A DNA stretch of 64,000 nt from Morinoia aosen (Eukaryota; Arthropoda; Malacostraca; Amphipoda; Talitridae), in the NCBI GenBank assembly GCA_030386875.1, contig CM059568.1, positions 10,712,316 to 10,776,315 of the forward strand. Reading direction: 5' to 3'. The position numbers and the translations under genes were made by a program. Numbering within the stretch: position 1 is the first letter of the stretch; the number at the start of each line of letters is the position of its first letter. The notes beneath the pieces were generated by a model. The model made no database searches, was not told the origin of the DNA, and was given only the letters and a program-made list of their open reading frames with translations. This document shows, in pieces, positions 11,699-21,700 of the stretch.

Positions 11699-12539
11699 GT
11701 TTTTATTATGTTATAGATTGTAGTTTGTACTATGTATTTCCAGAATTTTACTTTTTGTGTGAGCAATATATTTTTTATATTAAAAATTATTTGCATTAAG
11801 ATCTAAGGCTACACATAATAACGTACGCAGAGTTCGTCCATTTTTTATTTGGTTTGGATCGGTTAAAAGGCTCCATACAAGAAGCGGGAAAAAATATTAC
11901 ATAGGTCTGCATTTTTCATCCCGAATTTTCTCACTTGGTTTTTAGCAATTATTATTTATGAATTGTGAACATTAGTTATGTAAACCTGGACTTAAATTTT
12001 GTCGGTCACAGCGCTTTGTGGGTTTGTTTGAGTTGTTCATCGATCCACATTTGAAATGTATTTTGTAATTTCGATGGAATGGTCATTTTATATACATATC
12101 CAAAAAAAAAGTGTTCAGATAAATCATTCGTTAATGAACATATCTCCTGGAACTTTAAAAAATCTGTAAATGTGACTTAGTTAGAGGCAAAGCCAGTACT
12201 ATTATTAAAAACTATACGGTAATTATAAGATTGCCCTCATTTAAATTTTCTAGGGTAATAGAGGAGCATTCTAGGGTAAAATAAATGCCAGCCTAGGGTA
12301 CAAATATTGGCGAGCGTGGAAGGCCTGCGCGTCCGTCCGTCCGTCGGTCTGTCAGTCCGAAGCCAGCCTGCAGTGTGTGAAGAGCGTATCTGTGATACAA
12401 GCTCCAGCCCTATATATTTTGACGGGCCGTGTTCACGCGGCCTCATCAACTCTCGAGAGATTGTATTTTTTAATTTCTTACAGCCTTCCTCTCATTTCGC
12501 CCTCTTTTTTATTTCAAAAAAGAGGGGTGGACTAGTTTT

Positions 12540-13256
12540 TATAATTTCGCTGCCACATCTGGGTAATATGGTACATTTTAAGACGTTTTACACGAATGAA
12601 TTTGTGCTATCAAAGCCTTCTTTTCGAGATATTTAACTTTGAAGTTGTAGGAACGTCGTATATAAAATTGAACAAAAGGACGCGTAAATAAGCTGAAATA
12701 CGGTATTGACGTAATGATTGGTGAGATTAGGTTAAACAAAGTTAGGTTAGTTGAATAATCTGACCTAACTAACTTAACACTTCAACGGCGACGTGCGCCA
12801 CCGGTGTTACACGGAGGTAATTTTCATAATGCTGCTTACCGACCAGTAGTCGCGAACTCGTTTTTCACAAATACGTAATCAAAGCTAAATGAAGGCACGA
12901 TCCAGTTCATGTTTGATATTTTCAAATTAGTTTACTACAATTGACTTTAAATTTGAGTTTGGCATTGAACTTAATACTTAGTAGTCGCAGTCAAAGTGTT
13001 AAGTAAGCTTAAAATAACTTGTAACTTAACTTAGCCATACCGAGGTCGATGTTTCCGCCAAGAAACTTCGCGCATTCCGAATCTGCCGAACGCCAGAAAG
13101 CCACATCGAAACTGCCGTTAATGTTATTCACACCTGAACGTTATTTATGCTATATCTCGAAAACTAAGCATTTGCGAGCACAATATCATTCATGTATAAC
13201 GTCTTAAAATGTCTCCAATTACCTATATATATGAGGCAACGAAATTTAAAAAAAAA
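12540..13256. mobile_element. Foldback element FB-A, diverged copy
   Basis: Long imperfect inverted repeat. The left arm has ACATTTTAAGACGTTTTACA, GAATGAATTTGTGCT and a TTTAACTTTGAAGTTGTA block. The right arm carries the reverse complement of the same blocks at about 13140-13250 (GCGAGCACAATATCATTCAT, CGTCTTAAAATGT, GGCAACGAAATTT). These blocks recur in the arms of 13802-17929, 53963-54637 and 55384-56068, so they mark one family. It abuts the Helitron 3' end. A short AGGTTAAAC...TTAGGTTAG stretch in the middle is not telomeric. Confidence 0.65.
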
Positions 13257-13266
13257 GGTTAAAAAG

Positions 13267-13549
13267 GTTAACATCGGCATCTTTGGGATGCTTTATTTCC
13301 AATCAAGCCTGATACATATGATCTTAGCATTGGTTTTTCAAATGTCTTATAACTAACCCTATATATAGGACACCATGACGGTTCCCCCGTAAAGCCGGTA
13401 CCCATTTCCAACACCTGGGTTGAGTGGGGTATTGTGCTTGAGCTTTCCCTTATACCCAACGGGGAAAATCTCCGCGCCAGCGCCGGGATTCGAACCCGCG
13501 ACTCCATCATACGAGCACGATCCCTTAACCACTGTACCACGGAGAGCAT
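13267..13549 (-). mobile_element. tRNA-derived SINE, copy 1
   Basis: Read on the minus strand it begins with a tRNA-like head: a box A-like CGTGGTACAGTGGTTAAG and a box B, GGGTTCGAATCCCGG. A body follows with TTTTCCCCGTTGGGTATAAG and ATACCCCACTC, then the 3' end GATTGGAAATAAAGCATCCC. It matches 16308-16605 along its length, which defines the family. It sits at the edge of the outer remnant around the giant foldback element. Confidence 0.88.
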
Positions 13550-13801
13550 TAAAAATCTTTTACAAGAGTAAAATCAATATTGGCCCAACTTTTGTTCTGT
13601 GCACTTTCCGTCGTAAATGAGTATTTAACGCACTATAGCAGTAGGTCACTCTATAGAAATTCCTTTGTTTCGAAAGTCAAAAATCGTTGCTTTTTCATTC
13701 CTGGAAAATTTTGAGGAAGAGAATCCGATAGAATCTCTGTTCCGACGGCCCTAATGCGCTTCAATGAACGTTACGTTAGATTGCGTTGGGTAACGTTCAG
13801 T
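13550..13801. mobile_element. Remnant of a GGTAAAT-family element (left part)
   Basis: GCACTTTCCGTCGTAAATGA and GTATTTAACGCACTATAGC match the internal part of the 548-bp element at 15019-15566. The counterpart lies at 17938-18066 on the other side of the giant foldback. This implies that the giant inserted into an older copy of that family, whose left end is now missing or covered by the SINE. CGTTCAGT at 13794-13801 is the left target duplication of the giant. Confidence 0.55.
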
Positions 13802-13820
13802 GGTCAATATGAATTTTAAA

Positions 13821-14852
13821 GCGCTCACGGAAATTAAAAATTCCGGGTCAATAAGCGGTTTAATGCGCTCACGGCAATGAAAAATTGCGGGTCAATAAGC
13901 GGTTTAATGCGCTCACGGCAATGAAAAATTCCGGGTCAATAAGCGGTTTAATGCGCTCACGGCAATTAAAAATTCAGGGTCAATAAGCGGTTTAATGCGC
14001 TCACGGCAATTAAAAATTCCGGGTCAATAAGCGGTTTAATGCGCTCACGGCAATTAAAAATTCAGGGTCAATAAGCGGTTTAATGCGCTCACGGCAATTA
14101 AAATTGCGGGTCAATAAGCGGTTTAATGCGCTCACGGCAATTAAAAATTCCGGGTCAATAAGCGGTTTAATGCGCTCACGGCAATTAAAAATTCCGGGTC
14201 AATAAGCGGTTTAATGCGCTCATGGCAATTAAAAATTCAGGGTCAATAAGCGGTTTAATGCGCTCATGGCAATTAAAAATTCAGGGTCAATAAGCGGTTT
14301 AATGCGCTCACGGCAATTAAAAAATCAGGGTCAATAAGCGGTTTAATGCGCTCACGGCAATTAAAAATTCCGGGTCAATAAGCGGTTTAATGCGCTCACG
14401 GCAATTAAAAATTCCGGGTCAATAAGCGGTTTAATGCGCTCATGGCAATTAAAAATTCCGGGTCAATAAGCGGTTTAATGCGCTCACGGCAATTAAAAAT
14501 TCCGGGTCAATAAGCGGTTTAATGCGCTCACGGCAATTAAAATTGCGGGTCAATAAGCGGTTTAATGCGCTCACGGCAATTAAAAATTCCGGGTCAATAA
14601 GCGGTTTAATGCGCTCACGGCAATTAAAATTGCGGGTCAATAAGCGGTTTAATGCGCTCACGGCAATTAAAAATTCCGGGTCAATAAGCGGTTTAATGCG
14701 CTCACGGCAATAAAAATTCAGGGTCAATAAGCGGCTTAATGCGCTCACGGCAATTAAAAATTCAGGGTCAATAAGCGGTTTAATGCGCTCACGGCAATGA
14801 AAAATTGCGGGTCAATAAGCGGTTTAATGCGCTCACGGAAATTTAAAATTCC
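13821..14852. repeat. 44-bp tandem array in the left arm of the giant foldback
   Basis: About 24 copies of a 44-bp unit starting GCGCTCACGGCAATTAAAAA and ending GTCAATAAGCGGTTTAAT; some copies are 42 bp (AAATTGCGGG variant). The right arm of the same element has only about two diverged, inverted copies (17845-17929). The array is thus an expansion of an original arm sequence on one side. Open frames of up to 99 codons on the minus strand are by-products of the unit. Confidence 0.95.
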
Positions 14853-15018
14853 GTTCCAAAGAATCACTAAAGGAACACATTTGGAAAGCTTTACATGAAT
14901 GACATTCTGCTCGCTGATGCGGTATTTTCGAGTTATTCAACTTTGAAATTTTCGTCTTTCATGGCAGTTGCGTTGCGCGCTTGAGCCGTTGGAGTACGTT
15001 TGGGTACTTAGTAATTTA

Positions 15019-15566
15019 AGTAAATGTATAGCGTTAGTCAGTAATCGATTTTCCACTTTTCGGTGCCTAGAAATAGGTAATTAGATCTAAATAAACAATT
15101 TTTCTTCTATGCACTTTCCGTCGGAAATAAGTATTTAACGAGTTATGGCGGTAGGCTTAGTTTCGTCTTTGATGACGAATGCGCTCGAATAAACAGCTAC
15201 TCATCGATTTTCGAATTTTCGTTGCTTGAATCGTGGTAAAGACATCGAAATAAACAACTTTTCTTCTATACACTTTTTTCGTCAAATTAGTATTTAAAGA
15301 GGTATAGCGGTAGGTTTGGTTTCGTCTTTGATGACGATCGCGCCGGAAGCGAGACTTCATTGCAGTGTTGCCATACAACGAGATCGATGAATTTCTTTCC
15401 GCTTCAAACACAGGTTGCGGTAACTAATTTACCGCTATAACTCGTAAAGTATTCATTTCCGACGGAAAGTGCATAGAAGAAAACTTGTTTGTTTTGTTCT
15501 AAATGGCATTACGAATAGACAAGGAAAACTGGAAAATCAATTATTGACCAACGCTACACATTTACC
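15019..15566. mobile_element. GGTAAAT-family TIR element, 548 bp, 8-bp TSD
   Basis: Flanked by a perfect 8-bp duplication, GTAATTTA at 15011-15018 and 15567-15574. Inverted ends: AGTAAATGTATAGCGTTAGT on the left, CAACGCTACACATTTACC on the right. Inner inverted blocks are CTATGCACTTTCCGTCGGAA against TTCCGACGGAAAGTGCATAG. It lies in the left arm of the giant foldback at a site that is intact in the right arm (GTAATTTATTATT reverse-complemented near 17670-17690). No coding capacity. Sister copy: 55308-56548. Confidence 0.88.
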
Positions 15567-15954
15567 GTAATTTATTATTAGCCGACCCAGCGGAGCATGA
15601 ACGCACTTCGAGGACCTTTTAGTAAATAACACAATAAAGGTTATCACCCAAAAATATTAGCGAAACTGGGGTAGGGTAATTCATCAAATATCGAACAGAA
15701 ACCACGTGTGTCTAGAAACAACCTTCATAAATCGGTAACTTTTGCTCTGAATAACTGTTGCGGGCCTCAAGATTATTCTTGAACAGTTGCTTTCTTGTTC
15801 TGTGATGTCGCTTTAAAGACAACGTAGATTGTTGGAATTTATTTATTGTTCTAAAAATCGAATTCTTTAATAACATAATTTCATCAATATCAAACATGAA
15901 TCGAACAAGAATTTTGATCCGAACAGGATGGTTTGTCAATTAGTTCTCCTCCTA

Positions 15955-16290
15955 TGGAACTTTTGTGAGAGTATTAGCACGCCACGTATGGTTTGTCTAT
16001 TAGTACGCCTCGTATATTTTGTCCATTAATATGCCTCGTATGGTCTATCTATTTGTACACCTCTGATAGTTTGTCTATTAGCACACCTCGTATAGTTTGT
16101 CAATTATTATGCCTCGTATGGCTTTTCTATTTGTACACCTCTGATGGTTTGTCAATTAGTACTTCTCGTATGGAACTTTTGTTTTAGGACGTCCTATATT
16201 AAGAAACTTTTTAAAACCCAATATGTTGACATGTATCTCATGTGGCCACTTGGAAAATGAACGTTTTTATTTCTTTTTTTCTTTGGTGCA
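15955..16290 (-). mobile_element. Retroposon R2, copy 1
   Basis: Inverse orientation relative to 27319-28317 and 51745-52415. It contains the 26-bp-period blocks ATTAGTACGCCTCGTAT and CTATTTGTACACCTCTGAT, then CATGTATCTCATGTGGCCAC and the retroposon-like end CTTGGAAAATGAACGTTTTT followed by T-rich sequence. Strand here follows the convention that the other copies lie on plus. It sits in the centre of the giant foldback, just before a SINE. Confidence 0.7.
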
Positions 16291-16307
16291 CTGGATTTTC
16301 TTGGAAG

Positions 16308-16605
16308 TGCTCGCGGTGGCACAGCGGTTAAGGGATCGGACTTGTATGTAGGAGTTGCGGGTTCGTATCCCGGCGCTGGCGCTGCGATTTTCCCCGTTGG
16401 GTATAATGGAAAGCTCAAGCACAATACCCCACTCGACCCTGGTGTCGGAAATGGGTACCGGCTTTACGGGGGAACCGTCATGGTGTCCTATGTATAGTGT
16501 TAGTTATAAGACATTTGAAAAACCAATGCTTAAGATCATTTATATCAGGCTTGATTGGAAATACAGCATCCCAAAGATGCCGATGTTTGTTTTGTTTGTT
16601 TGTTT
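16308..16605 (+). mobile_element. tRNA-derived SINE, copy 2
   Basis: Full-length plus-strand copy. It has a tRNA-like head (GGTGGCACAGCGGTTAAG, box B-like GGGTTCGTATCCCGG) and a body with GATTTTCCCCGTTGGGTATA and GGAAATGGGTACCGG. The 3' part is CTTGATTGGAAATACAGCAT, ending in a TTTG-rich tail. The head could fold like a tRNA but has an unspliced body attached; it is not a tRNA gene. Confidence 0.9.
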
Positions 16606-16619
16606 GAAATAACTGTCTC

Positions 16620-16905
16620 ATTACTTATTTTCAGGAAGCATTTGAATGGAGAATTATCAAAATTTGAATATGATGTCGATGTTTCATTTGCAGTGCTTGT
16701 TGAACCATCATTGTGATCATCAACCTGTGTGACCTTTTTTGGAGTAGAGTGTAGAGCACTCGTCAATGAATTATTATTGATGCTTGCATCAGTTTTCTTG
16801 GCAAGGGATTGATCATCAGTAAATGTAGCCAGACGAATCATTGATGATCTTGAGGGCCTTGGAACACCAGCAGCTGATTGGTCGCCATTTTCAACTATTC
16901 AATGT
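16620..16905 (-). CDS. Possible coding fragment, product unknown
   Basis: On the minus strand an open stretch reads (in part) MIRLATFTDDQSLAKKTDAS followed by a Ser/Thr/Asn-rich segment (STPKKVTQVDDHNDGSTST) and FKCFLKISNE. An AG lies just upstream (TAG|TTGAAAATGG) and a GT just after the last good codons (AA|GTAATGAG), so it could be one internal exon. Its composition is like the linker of a transposase or transcription factor, but no domain is visible. It lies at the heart of the giant foldback element next to a SINE, so it may be a remnant of that element's gene or of captured host sequence. Confidence 0.25.
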
Positions 16906-17937
16906 TATTATCAAGCGTTAATACAATATTTTAAGGAAATGAAACAGGCGTTCAATAGATCGATTCAGTTCTTTAAAAGAATTAAGAAACGAAAAGCCTT
17001 GTTCGAGGCATAAATTCATCATTTTTAAGGAATTTTGATTCGAACACTTTTGTTCAGTATTTAATACTGACATGAAATAGGAACTGAATGTCGAACATGG
17101 AATAATTATCATGTTTTTATCGGGAAAGAAAAAAATACAGCAACAGGACATCATTTGGCAACACTACTCTCTAGTTATGACGGGAGGTTGACGTTGGCAC
17201 AACAACAGTTAAACCGTCGCAATTTTCCCGAGGTGCGTAAGATTTTTCAAGTGAAAAAATATGACCAATTTGTAAGGGTCGTACAGAAAATGTGTTCGTA
17301 ACAGCTGGTAGCAGTTTGCAGCTCACAGAAATGAGTTCTTATCACTAAAATAGGAGTTTTAGATGTAAGATCACCGGCACTGTGCAAGTTTGGATGCTTA
17401 CGAAATTTATTACGCTCATATTTTCAAAGTTGTTCGATAATCAGTTCAGTTCGATATATGATGAATTACCCTAGTGAATACTAAAATCGATATGCAGTTG
17501 ACATCAGTTTCAATATGGCGGCCACTGTAAAACACTAGCGAAACCGAACGAGTGAATACCCTAGATTCAAGTATTCACTACACCAGTCCCGCTAATATTT
17601 TTGGGTGATAACCTTTATTGTGTTATTAACTTAAAAGATCCTAAAAGTGGGTTCACACTTCGCGGGGTGGGCAAATAATAAATTACAAAGCACCCAAACG
17701 TACTCCAACGGCTCAAGCGCCCAACGCAACTGCCATGAAAGACGAAAATTTCAAAGTTGAATAACTCGAAAATACCGCATCAGCGAGCAGAATGTCGTTC
17801 ATGTGAAACGTTTTTAAATGTGTTCCTTTAGTGATTTTTCGGAACGGAATTCTTAATTTCCGTGAAAGGCTTATCAATATTGACCCAGAATTTTTAACTT
17901 CCGTGAGCGCAGTAAACTCCATATTGACCCGTTAAGT

Positions 17938-18066
17938 TTCCGCTATAAATCGTTAAAATACTCATTCACGACGGAATGTGCATAGAAGAAAAGTTGTTTT
18001 TTTAGATCTGATTACCACTATAGGAATAACAAAATGCGAAAATCGATTATTGTCCTCTCCTTGACA
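17938..18066. mobile_element. Remnant of a GGTAAAT-family element (right part)
   Basis: GACGGAATGTGCATAGAAGA, TTAGATCTGATTACC and GAAAATCGATTATTGTCC mirror the left half of the 548-bp element at 15019-15566. The ending GACATTTGC is similar to its terminus. Together with 13550-13801 it is the host copy into which the giant foldback inserted. Confidence 0.55.
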
Positions 18067-19170
18067 TTTGCAGTTTCTTTTAATAGGAGGATTTGATTTT
18101 ACTAGGAACTTAGGTACAGACCAGGAATATATAAACATGAAATATACAATAGCAACACTACTAATTATATATTCTAATTTTACTAAAAATATTGAACTCA
18201 AGTACGCTGCGACGCACTACATCAAAGTGAAAGACTTCATTCACAGCTTTAGTCAAAAATGATCTTACCTAAATACCGACTGCAACATCACTTCCTTTCA
18301 CAACTGCATCAACCAAATATTTCTCCTTCCTCCGTTTTATGAAGACCCCGCTCGCATTGTCCGCTCACACAGTCCAGAAGCCACGTGTCCTCACTGCAAG
18401 CGGTCCGAGCAATGGGATAGAAAACAAGCTCGTCTGACGCACAGTTCTCCCGCTAGGTGGCAGTGCATGCTGAACTGAAAATTTCAGCTGAGCATGCAGG
18501 CTAAAGATCAATTTAAAGACGATCAATTTATTGTCAATATAATTGACAATCATGAATATTGACAATCTGATTGATCGTCTGTGGGCTTGATTGACGACCG
18601 TCAATTAATTGACTTAGTGGGCAACAAATAATCTCATCAATATATTGAGTCAATGATATTGACAATAAAATTGATACAGGTAACGAAAATGATATTGATG
18701 AATTTTTTATATTGAACCTAGAGATCTATATCCCCTGTGAGATTCATGAAGAGTAATAAAGCTATGTAGGTAGCTTATGAGACGTTGTAATAGCTTATTT
18801 CTACCAACACAGTGAAGGGACGTTTCCTAAATAACGCATGGATTGAATTATTTTCTCTCAGTGCCACGAATATACTTTATCATGCGATCCCAGCCAGCCT
18901 AGAAGGGATTGTTTTTTTTTGCATTCAAGAAAATGAGCAATTACTGCAATCATGCTATATTGAATACCACAGGGGCAAAAACAATACAGAGTCCAATTTT
19001 TAAGGTACTAATAAATATTGTTGATACCGAGGTTACATGAGTAAATTCTTTTAGAAAGGAAAAAGTAAAGTTTCCAGCACCGCAACGCTTTTTCAAAATC
19101 AGATTATGCCACGAAGGGAACTCATTTTTGTTGTACTGTCAATCATTTGTTTCAGTCATTCTGTCAATCA
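18067..19170. other. Unique AT-rich stretch with a TATTGACAAT hairpin cluster
   Basis: No gene. Between about 18505 and 18690 the sequence is full of TCAAT/ATTGA words. GACGATCAA (near 18519) pairs with TTGATCGTC (near 18572), with ATTGTCAATAT and ATATTGACAAT pairing inside, giving a strong hairpin. The remaining sequence shows nothing I recognise. Confidence 0.4.
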
Positions 19171-19312
19171 TTTTTTGTTTCAACATTTTGTGAGGGTATT
19201 AAGATACCAATGTGTTATTATCAGTCAATGATGTTAATTTTAGGGTATTTCAAAAACCAATGTATCAACATTTCTTGTTTTTTACTTTATTGGAAATAGA
19301 CTTTTTCTTTCT
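19171..19312. repeat. Interspersed repeat R3, copy 1
   Basis: Matches 38598-38745 and 53038-53180: TTTTGTTTC, CATTTTGTGAGGG..ATT, ATACCAATGTGT, GATGTTAATTTTAGGGTATT, AAAAACCAATG and a terminal TTATTGGAAATAGACTTTTT before a pyrimidine tract. Probably the 3' part of a retroposon. The hAT-like element at 19350 inserted just downstream. Confidence 0.55.
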
Positions 19313-19349
19313 TTTTTCCTTTCTTTCTTCTGGTGACTGATGTTCATTC

Positions 19350-20767
19350 CAGGGCTGCCACTGATGGGGGATTTCCCCTAGATCTGGGGGAAACGCTTGT
19401 AGTCCAGGGGAATGGGGGAAACTTACGCAAAAACTAATAAATTTGGGGGAATTTGGCCAGGAATTATTTCTTATGCAAAAAATGTATACTTTGAATAATT
19501 TTAAATTACAAGTGGACGTAAGCTCATTCGGGTGAAGATATTATGATGCAGAACAGGAAATGCCTCTTTTAACAATGAATAAAAGGCAATGTAACGAAGT
19601 TTGAACGCGGATGGAACTCAGACTGGCAACGAGATTCACATGATCACATCGGAACAGCGAACAGTCTTATTCTCACAGGTCACTGAGCTAATTCTCAATA
19701 GTTCGCTTTGTAAAAGGAATAAAAAGGCAGATAGTGAACGTTACCGTTGCTAGCTTCCTTCCTCTGAGCGAATAATTTTTGATCAATATTCCCCTCATTA
19801 ACTTGAATTATGTGATAACTATTCTTATAGATAAATTTTTGAATTCAGAAATTTTTATCGTATTTTCTTCGGCAAAGGAGGCGGAACGCAGAAGTTCTTA
19901 AAGATTAAATACTTGTGTGGTTCAAAATTAACAGATATTAAAAATATGCAGCAGGCCTAGTTTCCAATCAGTAACTTTCAATATTAATGTTTTTATATGT
20001 CTGTCTTGTCATATCTTATATACGTTACAGAGGCTAACTCTGTTACATGCTCTTCAGCAATTAGTTCAACTTAGAATGTCAACTTTACGTTTTAACAAGC
20101 AAAACTTTACACAGATGGCAAATAGGTTCATTTTAATTATTAATGCTATTTATATAAGGATCTCGTTATTTTATAGTTATTATTTTGTTTCAGAATGCTG
20201 ATTATTTTTTCCAAATGGCATACCGAACCGAATCCTCTTCTAAGAAACAAAAGTTCTGTACACAGTCATTTAGTAGTAATTGACTCGGTGCACCCGAATT
20301 AAAAACTCGTGTGTATTGAAATAGTAATCCCAACTGTAGGTATTGTAAGTGCAGCTATATTTTTTTGAAAAATTAAAACAAAAATATGCTCAGTGCAACC
20401 TAAGAATAACAAAAATGTTGCAAGTATCAGCGCTGATATCGTAAGAGAGCCGTCCATGAAATCCAGTGGAATTACCATAAGTGAGCTTACTCTTGTAGAA
20501 AATTTTGACCAACACGACCTTTCCTCAAGTGTGTATAATTTCTTACCTGCAGGTAAAACAATTCACTCATGCAGCAAAATAGCTCACAAGCTGTCAATGA
20601 AAAGGACGAAATTACATTTAGATTTATAATACATTGAGTAATATCAGGTTCTATTAAATATATATACCATAATACGTGTTTTTTCAATTTTGGGGGATTT
20701 TTGCTGAATATGGGTGAATTTCTACCGCAAATCTGGGGGGAAGAGAAAAACCTCAGTGGCAGCCCTG
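19350..20767. mobile_element. hAT-like non-autonomous DNA transposon
   Basis: Perfect 8-bp target duplication, GTTCATTC, at 19342-19349 and 20768-20775. Terminal inverted repeats start CAGGGCTGCCACTGA; the right end is TCAGTGGCAGCCCTG. Subterminal G-runs such as GATGGGGGATT and AATCTGGGGGGAAG occur at both ends. The 8-bp duplication and CAGGG termini fit the hAT superfamily. The interior (1.4 kb) contains a 78-codon plus-strand open frame at 20393-20629 with no transposase motif I recognise, so the element must depend on an enzyme made elsewhere. Confidence 0.92.
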
Positions 20768-20863
20768 GTTCATTCGCCACCTAGTGGCGTGAGGGAGTCA
20801 AATTCGACCATAAGCCGCAGATGGTTCAGCCCCGAGCCGCTTTGGCTAGCACTTAGCACAAAC

Positions 20864-21138
20864 CACGGTAGAGGAAACAAGGTAGGTTCAACCAGTCTTT
20901 TTTTCGTTGACGGTGTGGTTTTGCTGACGTCCGTAACGGCAAAGGACCAATAGCAGCGCTCATATTGCATCTGGTAGCACTGCTACCCCCAAATCTGGCT
21001 CCACTACTGTCCCAAGGACATTGAGTTTTGGTGACGTCATATAGATTGCTTGAAATAAAGCATTTCTACTGGCTAGCTGAACAAGAGGAGGTGTATTTTC
21101 TCCAATAGAAATGACCCTACCTTGTTTCCTCTACCGTG
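20864..21138. mobile_element. 275-bp MITE with 8-bp TSD
   Basis: Perfect duplication GCACAAAC at 20856-20863 and 21139-21146. Terminal inverted repeats of about 23 bp: CACGGTAGAGGAAACAAGG on the left and CCTTGTTTCCTCTACCGTG on the right. No coding capacity. Confidence 0.92.
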
Positions 21139-21146
21139 GCACAAAC

Positions 21147-21700
21147 TCGCTGTGCTCGAACGAAATGTCCATCAAAAGAGCGGGCACACTCCCCCCGAAC
21201 TCGCGCTGGGAAGTGGAGACGCGGCAGCAGAGCCCAAACCACTTTCAGTAACCAAATCAACTCCAGAAATGGACCGTCAGATTCTAGATTTAATTATAAA
21301 CCACGGAAAGGAAGTTGGACAAATACTCATTCAAGGATGTGTGTGCGCTTTATTAATACTATTTAATATCTCGAACGTTTAATTTGTACAAAAATTGGAA
21401 ATTGTTTGAGTATTTTAACCTTGGATTTTAGAAATGATATATTTTATTATCGAAGTTCACATAAAAATAAAATGAACTGACCTACCTTATTGACTATGGC
21501 TTATTTACTTAAAATCATTTTAACACATACCTGTCCATTTGTACATGATGTCATTCCATAATACTCAAGTTAAGGCTTTTCTCTGCTGTCATCCAGCAAA
21601 AATTATTTGAACAACCTACCTAGTTAGGCAACATGCAACGTCCTCCATACAGTAGAAGTTTGTTTTGCGTTACAAGTCGTACATAATTTTTTAAAACTTA
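21147..21700. other. Spacer before the 31-bp array
   Basis: A moderately GC-rich start (21150-21260) fades into AT-rich DNA. An 86-codon frame at 21122-21382 overlaps the MITE end and shows no family features. I see nothing else. Confidence 0.35.

Larger units (their letters stand above)
9877..12535 (+). mobile_element. Non-autonomous Helitron
   Basis: The 5' end reads TCTATACTATAAGAAG after an A (9877), the classic Helitron TC start. The 3' end has an 11-bp perfect hairpin, CCCTCTTTTTT (12500-12510) with AAAAAAGAGGG (12516-12526), then CTAG at 12532-12535 followed by T. This is the expected hairpin-CTRR end and A|T insertion site. Short CTAGGGTAA motifs cluster just inside both ends (about 9918-10005 and 12251-12302). 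No Rep/helicase is present. Inside are pieces of an unrecognised coding sequence and a TTAA MITE (11011-11492) inserted later. Confidence 0.88.
13802..17929. mobile_element. Giant foldback element FB-A (4.1 kb) with 8-bp TSD
   Basis: Ends are inverted: GGTCAATATGAATTTTAAAG on the left against CAGTAAACTCCATATTGACC on the right. The flanks are CGTTCAGT and CGTTAAGT, an 8-bp target duplication with one mismatch. Both arms carry GGAACACATTT/AAATGTGTTCC, GACATTCTGCTCGCTGATGC and a GGCAGTTGCGTTG block. They continue inward to the mirrored AATAACACAATAAAGG (about 15625) and CCTTTATTGTGTTATT (about 17610). The left arm holds a 44-bp tandem array and a nested 548-bp element. The centre holds an R2 copy, a SINE and a small coding fragment. 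Confidence 0.75.

Noticed and set aside
12720-12785. Insect telomeric TTAGG repeat
   Set aside because: Only scattered TTAGGTTA words occur, in both orientations, inside a foldback element; there is no tandem TTAGG run.
16308-16385. tRNA gene
   Set aside because: The box A/B-bearing sequence is the head of a SINE that continues into a shared body and tail; the same head occurs at 13549 on the other strand.
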